DNA from: Pseudomonas fluorescens
Lineage (GTDB): Bacteria; Pseudomonadota; Gammaproteobacteria; Pseudomonadales; Pseudomonadaceae
Direction: 5' to 3'
DNA length: 64,000 bases
NCBI GenBank assembly: GCA_902825215.1
Contig: LR782234.1
Span: 5,287,001 to 5,351,000, forward strand
Shown: piece after piece, positions 8,146 to 17,096 of the stretch
How positions within the stretch are numbered: position 1 is the stretch's first letter
Layout of the letters: every line of letters begins with the position of its first letter
Position numbers and translations under genes: made by a program
The notes under the pieces: generated by a model
What the model was told of the DNA's origin: nothing
The model's database searches: none
The model's input: the letters and a program-made list of their open reading frames with translations, nothing else

Positions 8146-9061
8146 GCATCGAGAAGGTGATGTTTTCCTCGCGCCCGGCCAGCTCATCGGCACCGGTGGC
8201 ACCCCAGGTCTGCAACTGCTGAATCACGCCACGCACCAGCACTTCCGGTGCAGAGGCACCGGCGGTGATGCCGATACGCTCGACGCCATCGAACCAGCTC
8301 TTTTGCATGTCTTCGGCGCCGTCGATCAGGTAGGCCGGAGTGGCCATGCGTTCGGCGAGCTCGCGCAGACGGTTGGAGTTGGAGCTGTTCGGGCTGCCAA
8401 CCACCAGCACCACGTCGCATTCGTCAGCCAATTGCTTGACCGCGTCCTGACGGTTTTGCGTGGCGTAGCAGATGTCGTCCTTGCGCGGACCGCCAATTGC
8501 TGGAAAACGCGTGCGCAAGGCGTCGATGACGCGACTGGTGTCGTCCATCGACAGGGTCGTCTGAGTGACGAACGCGAGTTTTTCCGGATTGCGCACCTGC
8601 AGTTCAGCCACGTCTTTCTCGTCTTCGACGAGGTAGATCGCGCCGCCATTACTGGAATCGTACTGGCCCATGGTGCCTTCGACTTCCGGATGCCCGGCGT
8701 GACCGATCAGGATGCACTCACGGCCATCGCGGCTGTATTTGGCGACTTCGATATGCACCTTGGTCACCAGCGGACAGGTGGCGTCGAAGACTTTCAGGCC
8801 ACGACCGGCGGCTTCATTGCGCACGGCCTGGGAAACGCCATGGGCACTGAATATCACGATGACGTCGTCCGGCACCTGATCGAGCTCTTCGACGAAAATC
8901 GCGCCGCGACTGCGCAGGTCCTCGACGACGAACTTGTTGTGCACCACTTCATGACGCACATAGATCGGCGGCCCGAACACTTCGAGGGCGCGGTTGACGA
9001 TTTCGATTGCCCGGTCCACGCCGGCGCAGAAGCCACGGGGGTTGGCGAGTTTGATTTGCAT
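8117..9061 (-). CDS. ispH: 4-hydroxy-3-methylbut-2-enyl diphosphate reductase IspH
   Basis: A 314-residue [4Fe-4S] enzyme, the last step of the MEP isoprenoid pathway, making IPP and DMAPP. The three cluster cysteines are visible: RGFCAGVDRA (residue 12), DATCPLVTKVH (about 96) and DDICYATQNRQ (about 193). HEVVHN, GHPEVEGTMGQ and SPNSSNSNRL are also conserved. The start is the ATG at 9061 (MQIKLANPRG), not the longer frame to 9103, which runs into a REPIN. It is the last gene of an ileS-lspA-fkpB-ispH run, separated from fkpB by the REPIN. Confidence 0.95.
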   Translation of the reverse strand: MQIKLANPRGFCAGVDRAIEIVNRALEVFGPPIYVRHEVVHNKFVVEDLRSRGAIFVEELDQVPDDVIVIFSAHGVSQAVRNEAAGRGLKVFDATCPLVTKVHIEVAKYSRDGRECILIGHAGHPEVEGTMGQYDSSNGGAIYLVEDEKDVAELQVRNPEKLAFVTQTTLSMDDTSRVIDALRTRFPAIGGPRKDDICYATQNRQDAVKQLADECDVVLVVGSPNSSNSNRLRELAERMATPAYLIDGAEDMQKSWFDGVERIGITAGASAPEVLVRGVIQQLQTWGATGADELAGREENITFSMPKELRVRSI

Positions 9062-9103
9062 GCTGTGCCTCGTGTCTTGCGCGCAAAAGCTATGAAAAAC
9101 CAT

Positions 9104-9193
9104 TGTAGGAGTGAGCCTGCTCGCGATGGCGGTATGTCAGTCAACATCAATGTTGAATGTCAGGCACCCATCGCGAGCAGGCTCACTCCTACA
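9104..9193. repeat. REPIN between fkpB and ispH
   Basis: Inverted REP pair (aggagtgagcctgctcgcga and tcgcgagcaggctcactcct) around a spacer that is itself partly palindromic (gtcaacatcaatgttgaa). It lies inside the presumed ileS-ispH transcript, where REP hairpins usually affect mRNA decay rather than initiation. Confidence 0.9.
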
Positions 9194-9195
9194 TT

Positions 9196-9648
9196 TCAGA
9201 TCGCTTTGACTGAAATGATTTCCACGTCAAAGGTCAATGTCTTGCCGGACAGCGGGTGGTTGAAGTCGACAGTCACTTGCGCGTCGTCGAACTCTTTTAC
9301 CACGCCCGGCAATTCAGTATTGGCCGCATCGTTGAAGATCACCAGCAGACCCGGCGACAGTTCCATGTCGGCGAACTGCGAACGCGGAATGACCTGCACG
9401 TTTTGCGGGTTCGGCTGGCCGAAGGCGTTTTCCGGCTCGACGGTCAGCGTGCGCTTGTCGCCAGCCTTGAAGCCGAACAGCGCCGCTTCGAAACCCGGCA
9501 GCAGATTGCCGTCGCCGACCTTGAAGGTCGCCGGGGCTTTGTCGAACGTGCTGTCGACGGTGTCGCCGTTTTCCAGGCGCAGTGCGAAATGCAAAGTGAC
9601 TTCCGTGTTCTGGCCGATGCGTTGCTCAGCCGATACCTGTTCAGTCAT
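9196..9648 (-). CDS. fkpB: FKBP-type peptidyl-prolyl isomerase FkpB
   Basis: A 150-residue SlyD/SlpA-like prolyl isomerase. It carries TEVTLHFALRLENGDTVDSTFDK, GDGNLLPGFEAALFG and the inserted chaperone flap with NPQNVQVIPRSQF, and lacks the His-rich tail of SlyD. The ATG at 9648 (MTEQVSAEQ) overlaps the end of lspA by eight bases. The lspA-fkpB-ispH order is widely kept in gammaproteobacteria, and the enzyme is expected to be cytoplasmic. Confidence 0.9.
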   Translation of the reverse strand: MTEQVSAEQRIGQNTEVTLHFALRLENGDTVDSTFDKAPATFKVGDGNLLPGFEAALFGFKAGDKRTLTVEPENAFGQPNPQNVQVIPRSQFADMELSPGLLVIFNDAANTELPGVVKEFDDAQVTVDFNHPLSGKTLTFDVEIISVKAI

Positions 9649-10153
9649 GAGCGGTCTCTTCGGTTTTCTTCGGTTTGAACATGTCCAGCGCCAGCATGAT
9701 CGCGCCAACGGTGATCGCGCTGTCGGCGAAGTTGAACGCCGGGAAGTACCAGCGGTTCTGCCAGTGCACCAGAATGAAGTCGATCACATGGCCCAGGGCG
9801 ACGCGGTCGTACAGATTGCCCAGCGCGCCGCCCAACACCAGCGCCAGCGCGATGGCCAGCCAGGTGTCGTTGCGGCCCAGGCGTTTGAGCCAGACCACCA
9901 GCACACCGCTGACCACGATGGCGATCAGGGCAAACAGCCAGCGCTGCCAGCCGGAGCTGTCAGCCAGGAAGCTGAACGCCGCACCGGTGTTGTAGGCCAG
10001 GGTCCAGCTGAACAGATCGGGGATTATCACGATCTGCTGGAACATCTCGAGCCTGCCTTCGAAGTAGAACTTGCTGGCCTGGTCGATGACCAGAACCAGC
10101 AGGCTCAACCATAGCCAGCTCAACCGTCCGAAACGGCCAATGGCATCAGGCAT
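9641..10153 (-). CDS. lspA: Lipoprotein signal peptidase (signal peptidase II)
   Basis: A 170-residue inner-membrane aspartyl peptidase with four hydrophobic segments. The conserved blocks are all present: VIDQASKFY, AYNTGAAFSFL, GALGNLYDRVALGHVIDF and PAFNFADSAITVG. The two catalytic aspartates are in VIDF and FADS. It removes signal peptides from diacylglyceryl-modified prolipoproteins. The start ATG at 10153 lies within the last eight bases of ileS, so translation is probably coupled. Confidence 0.96.
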   Translation of the reverse strand: MPDAIGRFGRLSWLWLSLLVLVIDQASKFYFEGRLEMFQQIVIIPDLFSWTLAYNTGAAFSFLADSSGWQRWLFALIAIVVSGVLVVWLKRLGRNDTWLAIALALVLGGALGNLYDRVALGHVIDFILVHWQNRWYFPAFNFADSAITVGAIMLALDMFKPKKTEETAHD

Positions 10154-12977
10154 AGTGACGAACCTCGCCAGTGCCGCTGATGTTGTCGACGCAACGACCG
10201 CAGATTTCCGGATGCTCCGGGTTCACACCAACGTCTTCACGGCAGTGCCAGCAACGGGCGCACTTCGGGAAGGCCGATTTGACGATCTTCAGTTTCAGAC
10301 CGCTGACTTCGGTCGCGACCGCGTCCGCTGGAGCCTGAACAAACGGCGCAACGCTGGCGGTCGAAGTGATCAACACGAAGCGCAGTTCGTTGCTCAGTTT
10401 TTCCAGATCGGCGCTCAGCGCATCTTCGGCGTACAGCGTCACTTCGGCTTGCAGGTTGCCACCGACGGCTTTCGCCGCGCGCTGGATTTCCATTTCCTTG
10501 TTGACCGCTGCCTTGACCGCCATCACACGGTCCCAGTATTCGCGGCCCAGCTCGACGTTGTCCGGCAGTTCGGTCAGGCCTTCGTACCAGGTGTTGAGCA
10601 TGACCGATTCGTTACGCTCGCCCGGCAGGTATTCCCACAGCTCGTCAGCGGTGAAGGCGAGGATCGGCGCGATCCAGCGCACCAGCGCTTCGGAGATGTG
10701 GAACAGCGCGGTTTGCGCCGAACGGCGGGCCTTGCTGTTCGCGCCAGTGGTGTACTGACGGTCCTTGATGATGTCGAGGTAGAAACCGCCCAGCTCCTGC
10801 ACGCAGAAGTTGTGGATCTTCGAGTAGACGTTCCAGAAACGGTATTCGCCGTAGTGCTCTTGCAGCTCGCGTTGCAGCAGCAGGGTACGGTCGACCGCCC
10901 AACGGTCCAGCGCGAGCATTTCTTCAGCCGGCAGGATGTCGGTGGCCGGGTTGAAGCCGCTCAGGTTGGAAAGCAGGAAGCGCGCGGTGTTACGAATCCG
11001 ACGATAGGCGTCGGCGCTGCGTTGCAGGATCTGGTCGGATACCGCCATTTCGCCGGAGTAGTCGGTCGAAGCGACCCACAGACGCATGATGTCGGCGCCG
11101 AGGGTGTCGTTGACTTTCTGCGGCGCGATCACGTTGCCCAGCGACTTGGACATCTTGCGCCCGGCTTCGTCGACGGTGAAACCGTGAGTCAGCAGTTCGC
11201 GGTACGGCGCGTGATTGTCGATGGCGCAGCCGGTCAGCAGCGACGAGTGGAACCAGCCGCGGTGCTGGTCCGAGCCTTCCAGATACAGGTCGGCACGCGG
11301 GCCGCTTTCGTGGCCCATCGGGTGCGAACCGCGCAGGACGTGCCAGTGCGTGGTGCCCGAATCGAACCAGACGTCGAGGGTGTCGCTGATCTTGTCGTAC
11401 AGCGGCGCTTCATCGCCAAGCAGTTCGGCGGCGTCCATCTTGAACCAGGCTTCGATGCCTTCGACTTCGACGCGCTTGGCCACTTCTTCCATCAGCTCGA
11501 CGGTGCGCGGGTGCAGCTCGCCGCTTTCCTTGTTGAGGAAGAACGGGATCGGCACACCCCAGTTGCGCTGACGCGAGATGCACCAGTCCGGACGGTTGGC
11601 GATCATCGAGTGCAGACGCGCCTGGCCCCAGGCCGGGACAAATGAGGTGTCTTCGATGGCCTTGAGCGAACGCACGCGCAGGGTGTCGCCGCTGGTGGGT
11701 TCTTTGTCCATGCCGATGAACCACTGCGCGGTGGCGCGGTAGATCAGCGGGGTCTTGTGGCGCCAGCAGTGCATGTAGCTGTGTTCGATGACCGTGGTGT
11801 GCATCAGCGCACCGACTTCGGTCAGCTTGTCGACGATCGCCGGGTTGGCCTTCCAGATGAACTGGCCGCCGAAGAATTCCAGCGACGGCACGTACACGCC
11901 GTTGCTCTGCACCGGGTTGAGGATGTCGTCGTTGACCATGCCGTATTTCTTGCAGGTCACGAAGTCGTCCACGCCGTAGGCCGGAGCGGAGTGAACCACG
12001 CCGGTGCCCGCGCCCAGTTCGACGTAGTCAGCCAGGTAAACCGGCGACAGGCGATCGTAGAACGGGTGACGGAAGTTGATCAGTTCCAGCTGTTTGCCGG
12101 TGGTGGTGGCGATGACCGAGCCTTCGACGCCATAGCGAGTCAGGCAGGCTTCGACCAGTTCTTCAGCCAGTACCAGCAACTTGTCGCCGATATCCACCAG
12201 CGCGTAGTTGAATTCCGGGTGAACGTTCAGCGCCTGGTTGGCCGGGATGGTCCACGGGGTGGTGGTCCAGATCACGATCGCCGCAGGCTTGCTCAGCGAT
12301 GCCAGGCCGAACGCGGCAGCCAGTTTGGCTTCATCAGCGATCGGGAATGCGACGTCGATGGTCGAGGACTTTTTGTTCTCGTATTCGACTTCCGCTTCGG
12401 CCAGCGCCGAACCGCAGTCGAAGCACCAGTTCACCGGCTTCAAGCCCTTGAACACGAAACCACCCTTAACGATTTCGGCGAGAGCGCGGATTTCACCGGC
12501 CTCGTTCTTGAAATCCATGGTCTTGTACGGGTTGGCCCAATCGCCCAGCACGCCGAGACGGATGAACTCGGACTTCTGCCCTTCGATCTGCTCGGTGGCG
12601 TAGGCACGGCACAGCTCGCGGGTCTTGTCCGCGCCCAGGTTCTTGCCGTGGGTCACTTCAACCTTGTGCTCGATCGGCAGGCCGTGGCAGTCCCAGCCCG
12701 GAACGTACGGCGCATCGAAACCCGACAGGGTTTTCGAGCGGATGATCATGTCCTTGAGAATCTTGTTCAGAGCGTGACCGATGTGGATCGTGCCGTTGGC
12801 GTACGGAGGGCCGTCGTGCAGGACGAACTTCGGACGATCCTTGCCAATCTCGCGCAACTTTCCGTACAGGCCAATACTGTCCCAGCGCTGCAGGATCTGC
12901 GGTTCGCGCTGTGGCAGGCCGGCCTTCATTGGGAAGGCGGTGTCCGGAAGGTTTAGCGTGGCTTTATAGTCGGTCAT
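10146..12977 (-). CDS. ileS: Isoleucyl-tRNA synthetase
   Basis: A 943-residue class I synthetase of the bacterial type. HIGH motif in NGTIHIGHAL (residues 65-68), GWDCHGLPIEHKVE, the CP1 editing domain (WTTTPWTIPANQAL), KMSKSLGN at about residue 607, and a C-terminal zinc finger CARCWHCRE...CGRC at about residues 905-930. It charges tRNA-Ile and edits valine. It starts 14 bp after ribF and overlaps lspA, forming ribF-ileS-lspA-fkpB, the conserved order in pseudomonads. Confidence 0.97.
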   Translation of the reverse strand: MTDYKATLNLPDTAFPMKAGLPQREPQILQRWDSIGLYGKLREIGKDRPKFVLHDGPPYANGTIHIGHALNKILKDMIIRSKTLSGFDAPYVPGWDCHGLPIEHKVEVTHGKNLGADKTRELCRAYATEQIEGQKSEFIRLGVLGDWANPYKTMDFKNEAGEIRALAEIVKGGFVFKGLKPVNWCFDCGSALAEAEVEYENKKSSTIDVAFPIADEAKLAAAFGLASLSKPAAIVIWTTTPWTIPANQALNVHPEFNYALVDIGDKLLVLAEELVEACLTRYGVEGSVIATTTGKQLELINFRHPFYDRLSPVYLADYVELGAGTGVVHSAPAYGVDDFVTCKKYGMVNDDILNPVQSNGVYVPSLEFFGGQFIWKANPAIVDKLTEVGALMHTTVIEHSYMHCWRHKTPLIYRATAQWFIGMDKEPTSGDTLRVRSLKAIEDTSFVPAWGQARLHSMIANRPDWCISRQRNWGVPIPFFLNKESGELHPRTVELMEEVAKRVEVEGIEAWFKMDAAELLGDEAPLYDKISDTLDVWFDSGTTHWHVLRGSHPMGHESGPRADLYLEGSDQHRGWFHSSLLTGCAIDNHAPYRELLTHGFTVDEAGRKMSKSLGNVIAPQKVNDTLGADIMRLWVASTDYSGEMAVSDQILQRSADAYRRIRNTARFLLSNLSGFNPATDILPAEEMLALDRWAVDRTLLLQRELQEHYGEYRFWNVYSKIHNFCVQELGGFYLDIIKDRQYTTGANSKARRSAQTALFHISEALVRWIAPILAFTADELWEYLPGERNESVMLNTWYEGLTELPDNVELGREYWDRVMAVKAAVNKEMEIQRAAKAVGGNLQAEVTLYAEDALSADLEKLSNELRFVLITSTASVAPFVQAPADAVATEVSGLKLKIVKSAFPKCARCWHCREDVGVNPEHPEICGRCVDNISGTGEVRHYA

Positions 12978-12990
12978 TTAAGGCTCTTCA

Positions 12991-13929
12991 TTAGCGATGG
13001 GCGCTAGGTGCGGCTAGTGCACGGGCGGCGGCGACATCCGCGTTGATCGCCGTTTTCAGTGCCTCCAGGGAGGCGAAACGCTGCTCTTCACGCAGCTTCT
13101 GGTGGAAAACCACCGTCAAACGCCGGTCATACAGATCGCCGGCAAAATCTAAAAGATGGACTTCGAGGTGGGCCTTGCCATCACCTTGTACCGTGGGCCG
13201 CACGCCAATATTGGCGACACCGGGCCAGGTCTTGCCGTCGATATCGACATTCACCAGATACACCCCGGTGAACGGCACGCGACGACGCTTGAGCTGCACA
13301 TTGGCAGTGGGCGTACCCAGTTGCCGGGCCAGTTTCTGGCCATGCAGCACGCGACCGGCGATCCGGTACGGGCGGCCGAGCAAGCGTTCGGCCAGGGCAA
13401 AATCGGCGGCGGCGAGGGCGTTGCGCACTTGCGTGCTGCTGACGCGAATGCCGTCCAGCTCGACCGTTTGCGCGGCTTCAACGCTGAAACCGTGCATCTG
13501 CCCGGCCTGCAGCAGAAAATCGAAATCGCCGAGGCGATCACAGCCGAAACGGAAATCGTCACCGACCTCCAGATGCTGCACGCCCAGGCCATCCACCAGG
13601 ATGGTATCGACGAACTCGCTGGCGCTGAGTTTGCTCAAGCGCTGATTGAAGGCCAGGCACAACACCCGGTCGACGCCTTCGGCAGCCAGCAGTTGCAGCT
13701 TGTCACGCAAGCGGGCCAGACGTGCCGGCGCAGTCTCGGGGGCAAAGAATTCCCGTGGCTGCGGCTCGAAAATCACCACGCAGCTGGGTACGCCCAACTC
13801 GAGCGCACGCTCACGCAGCCGGGCCAGGATAGCCTGGTGACCACGGTGAACACCGTCAAAGTTGCCAATAGTGGCGACGCAGCCCCGATGCTGGGGGCGC
13901 AAGTTGTGGAGGCCTCGAACCAGCTGCAT
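12991..13929 (-). CDS. ribF: Bifunctional riboflavin kinase/FAD synthetase RibF
   Basis: A 312-residue enzyme making FMN and FAD. The N-terminal adenylyltransferase domain shows IGNFDGVHRGHQ (residues 21-32), FEPQPREFF and the RVSSTQVRNAL block. The C-terminal flavokinase domain shows GRPYRIAGRVLHG, LGTPTANV and GVANIGVRPTV. The start MQLVRGLHNLRP at 13929 gives the usual family length; in-frame Met codons further upstream lengthen the protein without a matching domain. Confidence 0.95.
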   Translation of the reverse strand: MQLVRGLHNLRPQHRGCVATIGNFDGVHRGHQAILARLRERALELGVPSCVVIFEPQPREFFAPETAPARLARLRDKLQLLAAEGVDRVLCLAFNQRLSKLSASEFVDTILVDGLGVQHLEVGDDFRFGCDRLGDFDFLLQAGQMHGFSVEAAQTVELDGIRVSSTQVRNALAAADFALAERLLGRPYRIAGRVLHGQKLARQLGTPTANVQLKRRRVPFTGVYLVNVDIDGKTWPGVANIGVRPTVQGDGKAHLEVHLLDFAGDLYDRRLTVVFHQKLREEQRFASLEALKTAINADVAAARALAAPSAHR

Positions 13930-14058
13930 AACGCGCTTCTTGCTCATAAAGTGGTCGATTATAACCACACCCGACGGCCGACGACAGGCAACACCGTAAC
14001 GCAAAGTGATCGAGCCGACAAAACTGCCGGCCCCCGCCTGTGGATAAAGGCTGAAACC

Positions 14059-15597
14059 TCAGCTCAGGGCCTTGCGATTGAAGTCGCGCAGACGGAAACC
14101 GAGCAGCAGCAACATGCCGAAATAGGCGACCACCCCGGCGACTACCAGCGCGCCAAGACGCAGGAAGCGCTCAAGCATGTGCCCCTCATCCCAAGCGGGC
14201 ATGAAATGCATGCCCACCAGCAGCACCGCCGACATCACCGTCACCGCCACGACCAGTTTGAAACCGAATTTGCCCCAGCCTGGCTGCGGCTGATACATCT
14301 TCTGCTTGCGCAACTGATAGAACAGCAGCCCGGCATTCAGGCAAGCGCCGGCACTGATCGCCAGCGCCAGACCGGCATGGGCCAACGGACCGATCAACGC
14401 CAGGTTGAACAACTGCGTGCAGACCAGGGTGAAGATGGCGATCTTCACTGGCGTGCGGATGTTCTGTTGCGCATAAAAGCCCGGCGCCAGCACTTTGATC
14501 ACGATGATCCCCAGCAAGCCGACCGAATAGGCAATCAATGCGCGCTGAGTCATTTCAGCGTCAAAGCCGCTGAACTGGCCGTACTGAAACAGTGAAACCG
14601 TCAGCGGCTCGGCGAGAATGCCCAGCGCCAGCGCGCACGGCAACACCAGCACGAAGCACAGACGCAGGCCCCAATCGAGAATCCGCGAATATTCGTGACG
14701 ATCCTTGTTGGCGTAGGTCTTTGCCAGCGTCGGCAACAGGATCGTGCCGAGCGCCACGCCGAGCACACCGGACGGCAACTCCATCAAACGGTCGGCGTAA
14801 TACATCCACGACACGGAGCCGGCGACCAGAAACGAGGCGAAAATCGTGTTGATGATCAGCGAAATCTGGCTGACCGAAACCCCGAGAATCGCCGGCAGCA
14901 TCTGTTTCATCACCCGCCAGACGCCGGTATCGCGCAGGTTCAGGCGCGGCAGCACGAGCATGCCGATCTTTTTCAAGTGCGGCAGTTGATAAAGCAACTG
15001 CGCCAGACCGCCGACCAGCACCGCCCAGCCGAGGGCCATCACCGGTGGATCGAAGTACGGTGTCAGGAACAGCGCGAACACGATCATGCTGACGTTGAGC
15101 AGCGTCGGCACGAACGCCGGCACGGAAAAACGGTTCCAGGTATTGAGGATGGCGCCGGCCAGCGAGGACAGCGAGATCAGCAATATATAAGGAAAGGTCA
15201 CCCGCAGCAGATCGGAGGTGAGCTGGAATTTTTCCGGCGTGTCGGTAAAACCCGGCGCCGTTGCCCAGATCACCCAAGGCGCAGCGAGCATGCCCAGCGC
15301 CGTGACCAGTGCCAGCACCAGGGTCAGCAGGCCGGTCACGTAAGCAATGAACGTGCGCGTCGCCTCTTCGCCCTTCTGGCTTTTGTATTCGGCGAGAATC
15401 GGCACGAAAGCCTGGGAAAATGCGCCCTCGGCAAAGATCCGCCGCAGCAGGTTGGGCAGCTTGAAGGCAATGAAGAAGGCGTCCGTGGCCATTCCGGCGC
15501 CGAATATCCGCGCGATCAATGTGTCCCGTACAAAACCCAGAACCCGGGAAAGCATGGTGATAGAGCTGACCGCGGCCAGCGATTTGAGCAGATTCAT
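14059..15597 (-). CDS. murJ: Lipid II flippase MurJ (MviN)
   Basis: A 512-residue polytopic membrane protein with about 14 transmembrane segments. The N-terminus is the MurJ signature: KSLAAVSSITMLSRVLGFVRD, GMATDAFFIAFKLPN, RRIFAEGAFSQAFVP. It translocates lipid II across the inner membrane for peptidoglycan synthesis. It lies upstream of ribF in the same direction with a gap of about 130 bp, and diverges from rpsT. Confidence 0.95.
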   Translation of the reverse strand: MNLLKSLAAVSSITMLSRVLGFVRDTLIARIFGAGMATDAFFIAFKLPNLLRRIFAEGAFSQAFVPILAEYKSQKGEEATRTFIAYVTGLLTLVLALVTALGMLAAPWVIWATAPGFTDTPEKFQLTSDLLRVTFPYILLISLSSLAGAILNTWNRFSVPAFVPTLLNVSMIVFALFLTPYFDPPVMALGWAVLVGGLAQLLYQLPHLKKIGMLVLPRLNLRDTGVWRVMKQMLPAILGVSVSQISLIINTIFASFLVAGSVSWMYYADRLMELPSGVLGVALGTILLPTLAKTYANKDRHEYSRILDWGLRLCFVLVLPCALALGILAEPLTVSLFQYGQFSGFDAEMTQRALIAYSVGLLGIIVIKVLAPGFYAQQNIRTPVKIAIFTLVCTQLFNLALIGPLAHAGLALAISAGACLNAGLLFYQLRKQKMYQPQPGWGKFGFKLVVAVTVMSAVLLVGMHFMPAWDEGHMLERFLRLGALVVAGVVAYFGMLLLLGFRLRDFNRKALS

Positions 15598-15767
15598 TGA
15601 GGGAATGGGTGCCTGTCGATAAACAGCAGGCGAACAATGCGCCTACTTGTGCGATACTCCGCGCCGCAACAGCACAGAGCCAAAGCTCGCGAGTTTACAG
15701 GTCAAGCGCCGGAAATAAATATCCCGCCTCTTTATACCTACCACTTAGCGGAACGATTCAAGTGCCC

Positions 15768-15796
15768 TTGACAAGACAAGTCTTCATCGGCATGAT
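15768..15796 (+). promoter_or_regulatory. Probable sigma-70 promoter of rpsT
   Basis: TTGACA (15768-15773) and CATGAT (15791-15796) are 17 bp apart, about 55 bp before the rpsT GTG. The 252-bp murJ-rpsT gap otherwise shows no gene. The -35 is exact, the -10 matches four of six. Confidence 0.5.
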
Positions 15797-15849
15797 TCGC
15801 GGCCTATTTTGTTTGCTATTTCCTAAAAAGTCTTTCGAGGAGCTCGACG

Positions 15850-16122
15850 GTGGCCAACTCACCTTCCGCCAAAAAACGTGCAAAACAGGCTGAGAAGCGT
15901 CGCAGCCACAACGCCAGCCTGCGTTCCATGGTTCGCACCTACATCAAGAATGTAGTTAAAGCCATCGACGCAAAAGACGCTGAAAAAGCTCAAGCTGCAT
16001 ACGTTCTGGCTGTGCCAGTTATCGACCGCATGGCCGATAAAGGCATCATCCACAAGAACAAGGCTGCTCGTCATAAGAGCCGTCTGAATGGCCACGTCAA
16101 AGCGCTGAAAGAAGCCGCTTAA
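15850..16122 (+). CDS. rpsT: 30S ribosomal protein S20
   Basis: A 90-residue, very basic protein of the bS20 family (ANSPSAKKRAKQAEKRRSHN at the N-terminus, ending in RLNGHVKALKEAA). It binds 16S rRNA early in 30S assembly. The start codon is GTG at 15850, with AGGAG at 15838-15842; rpsT often uses a non-ATG start in gammaproteobacteria, which helps autogenous control. It is monocistronic, with a strong terminator directly after. Confidence 0.97.
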   Translation: MANSPSAKKRAKQAEKRRSHNASLRSMVRTYIKNVVKAIDAKDAEKAQAAYVLAVPVIDRMADKGIIHKNKAARHKSRLNGHVKALKEAA

Positions 16123-16136
16123 TCGACGTAGTCATT

Positions 16137-16164
16137 AAAAAACCGACCTCAGGGTCGGTTTTTT
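16137..16164 (+). terminator. rpsT terminator
   Basis: Hairpin AAACCGACC-tca-GGGTCGGTTT followed by TTTT, 15 bp after the rpsT stop. The flanking A and T tracts mean it could also work on the other strand. Confidence 0.85.
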
Positions 16165-16246
16165 ATTGCCTGTGATTTGACCAGCCTCGCGAGCGAGACT
16201 GCGCCCAACCCAAAAGAGCCAGGCGCCGCTACGCGCCCGACCAACG

Positions 16247-16993
16247 TCAATCCAGCGGATTGAAAGAACGATTCATCGCCACGACATCGTCATGGCTTGG
16301 GTTCGGACCGAGCAACTGGAATTGCCGGGGCAACTCATCGCGCATGGCTGACGCCCGCCCTTTGACCGCCAGCGCCAGAGCCCGGCGCATGGTTTGCGCG
16401 TCATAGTCACAGCAATAGCAAGGCGTGCACGGCTGCTGCCGCCAGGACTCGTCAAGCGTACCGCCATCCACCGGATCAAAACCAACCTGATCTACCAAAG
16501 ACATCACCGTCTCTCTGGCCTTTTGATCATCCCCCGCCACGGCTGCCGCCAGACGACCCTCAGCACCTTGCGCACGACCCAGCTCAGCCAAGGTATAGGC
16601 CAGCAGATTGTTGAAAGCCTTGATCACAGGACGGCCGATCTGCCGGGTGACCCAAATGCTTTCCGTCATCCCCTGATCAATTTCCTCAATCTTCGGATCG
16701 CGCAAACCAGGGTAGTAATTACTGGTATCGACGATCGGAACGCCCGGCAGCACAGCAGCAAACAGATCAGCAGGTAACACACTCAACGCCGGCAGCGGTA
16801 TCGACAATACGATCACCTCCGCCCCGTCTACTGCGCCTCGAACATCTACAGGCTCGACGCCAATCTCTTCAGCGAACGCACGCACGCCATCCACACCTCT
16901 AGAGTTCGCCACACGAATCTCATGACCGGCAGCCTTAAGCTTGCGCGCGAGAACACCGCCAATATTGCCGGTGCCGATGATGCCGATTTTCAT
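16247..16993 (-). CDS. NADPH-dependent F420-reductase-like oxidoreductase (PF03807 type)
   Basis: A 248-residue protein with an N-terminal Rossmann fold (MKIGIIGTGNIGGVLARKL, residues 1-19; RVANSRG where NADPH phosphate contacts are expected), then VIVLSIPLPAL and PVIKAFNNLLAYTL, as in FNO-like NADP-binding proteins. Pseudomonads make no F420, so the true substrate is unknown. A CTPCYCCDYDA cluster (about residue 190) is cysteine-rich and unusual. It diverges from an HxlR regulator across 103 bp containing palindromes, a typical regulator-target pair. From memory neither gene is present between rpsT and creA in PAO1, so the pair looks accessory. Confidence 0.75.
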   Translation of the reverse strand: MKIGIIGTGNIGGVLARKLKAAGHEIRVANSRGVDGVRAFAEEIGVEPVDVRGAVDGAEVIVLSIPLPALSVLPADLFAAVLPGVPIVDTSNYYPGLRDPKIEEIDQGMTESIWVTRQIGRPVIKAFNNLLAYTLAELGRAQGAEGRLAAAVAGDDQKARETVMSLVDQVGFDPVDGGTLDESWRQQPCTPCYCCDYDAQTMRRALALAVKGRASAMRDELPRQFQLLGPNPSHDDVVAMNRSFNPLD

Positions 16994-17051
16994 GATTCAA
17001 ACCCCTCTTCAATGATTAGCTGCACCGATGTTAGGGGGCTGGTGTGATAAT

Positions 17052-17085
17052 GGTAAGTACCGACCAAAAGGTGGGTAACTCACCT
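17052..17085. promoter_or_regulatory. Candidate HxlR operator in the divergent intergenic region
   Basis: GGTAAGTACC (17052-17061) is followed by AGGTGGGTAACTCACCT (17069-17085), a 17-bp palindrome matching at 14 of 16 non-central positions. It lies 12 bp before the HxlR start and 59 bp upstream of the oxidoreductase, where a regulator would control both. Confidence 0.5.
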
Positions 17086-17096
17086 GCGAGGAAGAA

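Noticed and set aside
8303..10114. A 603-codon open frame opposite ispH, fkpB and lspA
   Set aside because: It is the antisense of three well-supported genes and has low-complexity composition with no domain.
16247..16993. Genuine F420-dependent metabolism
   Set aside because: No F420 synthesis genes are expected in Pseudomonas and none are in the window; the family name is only a homology label.
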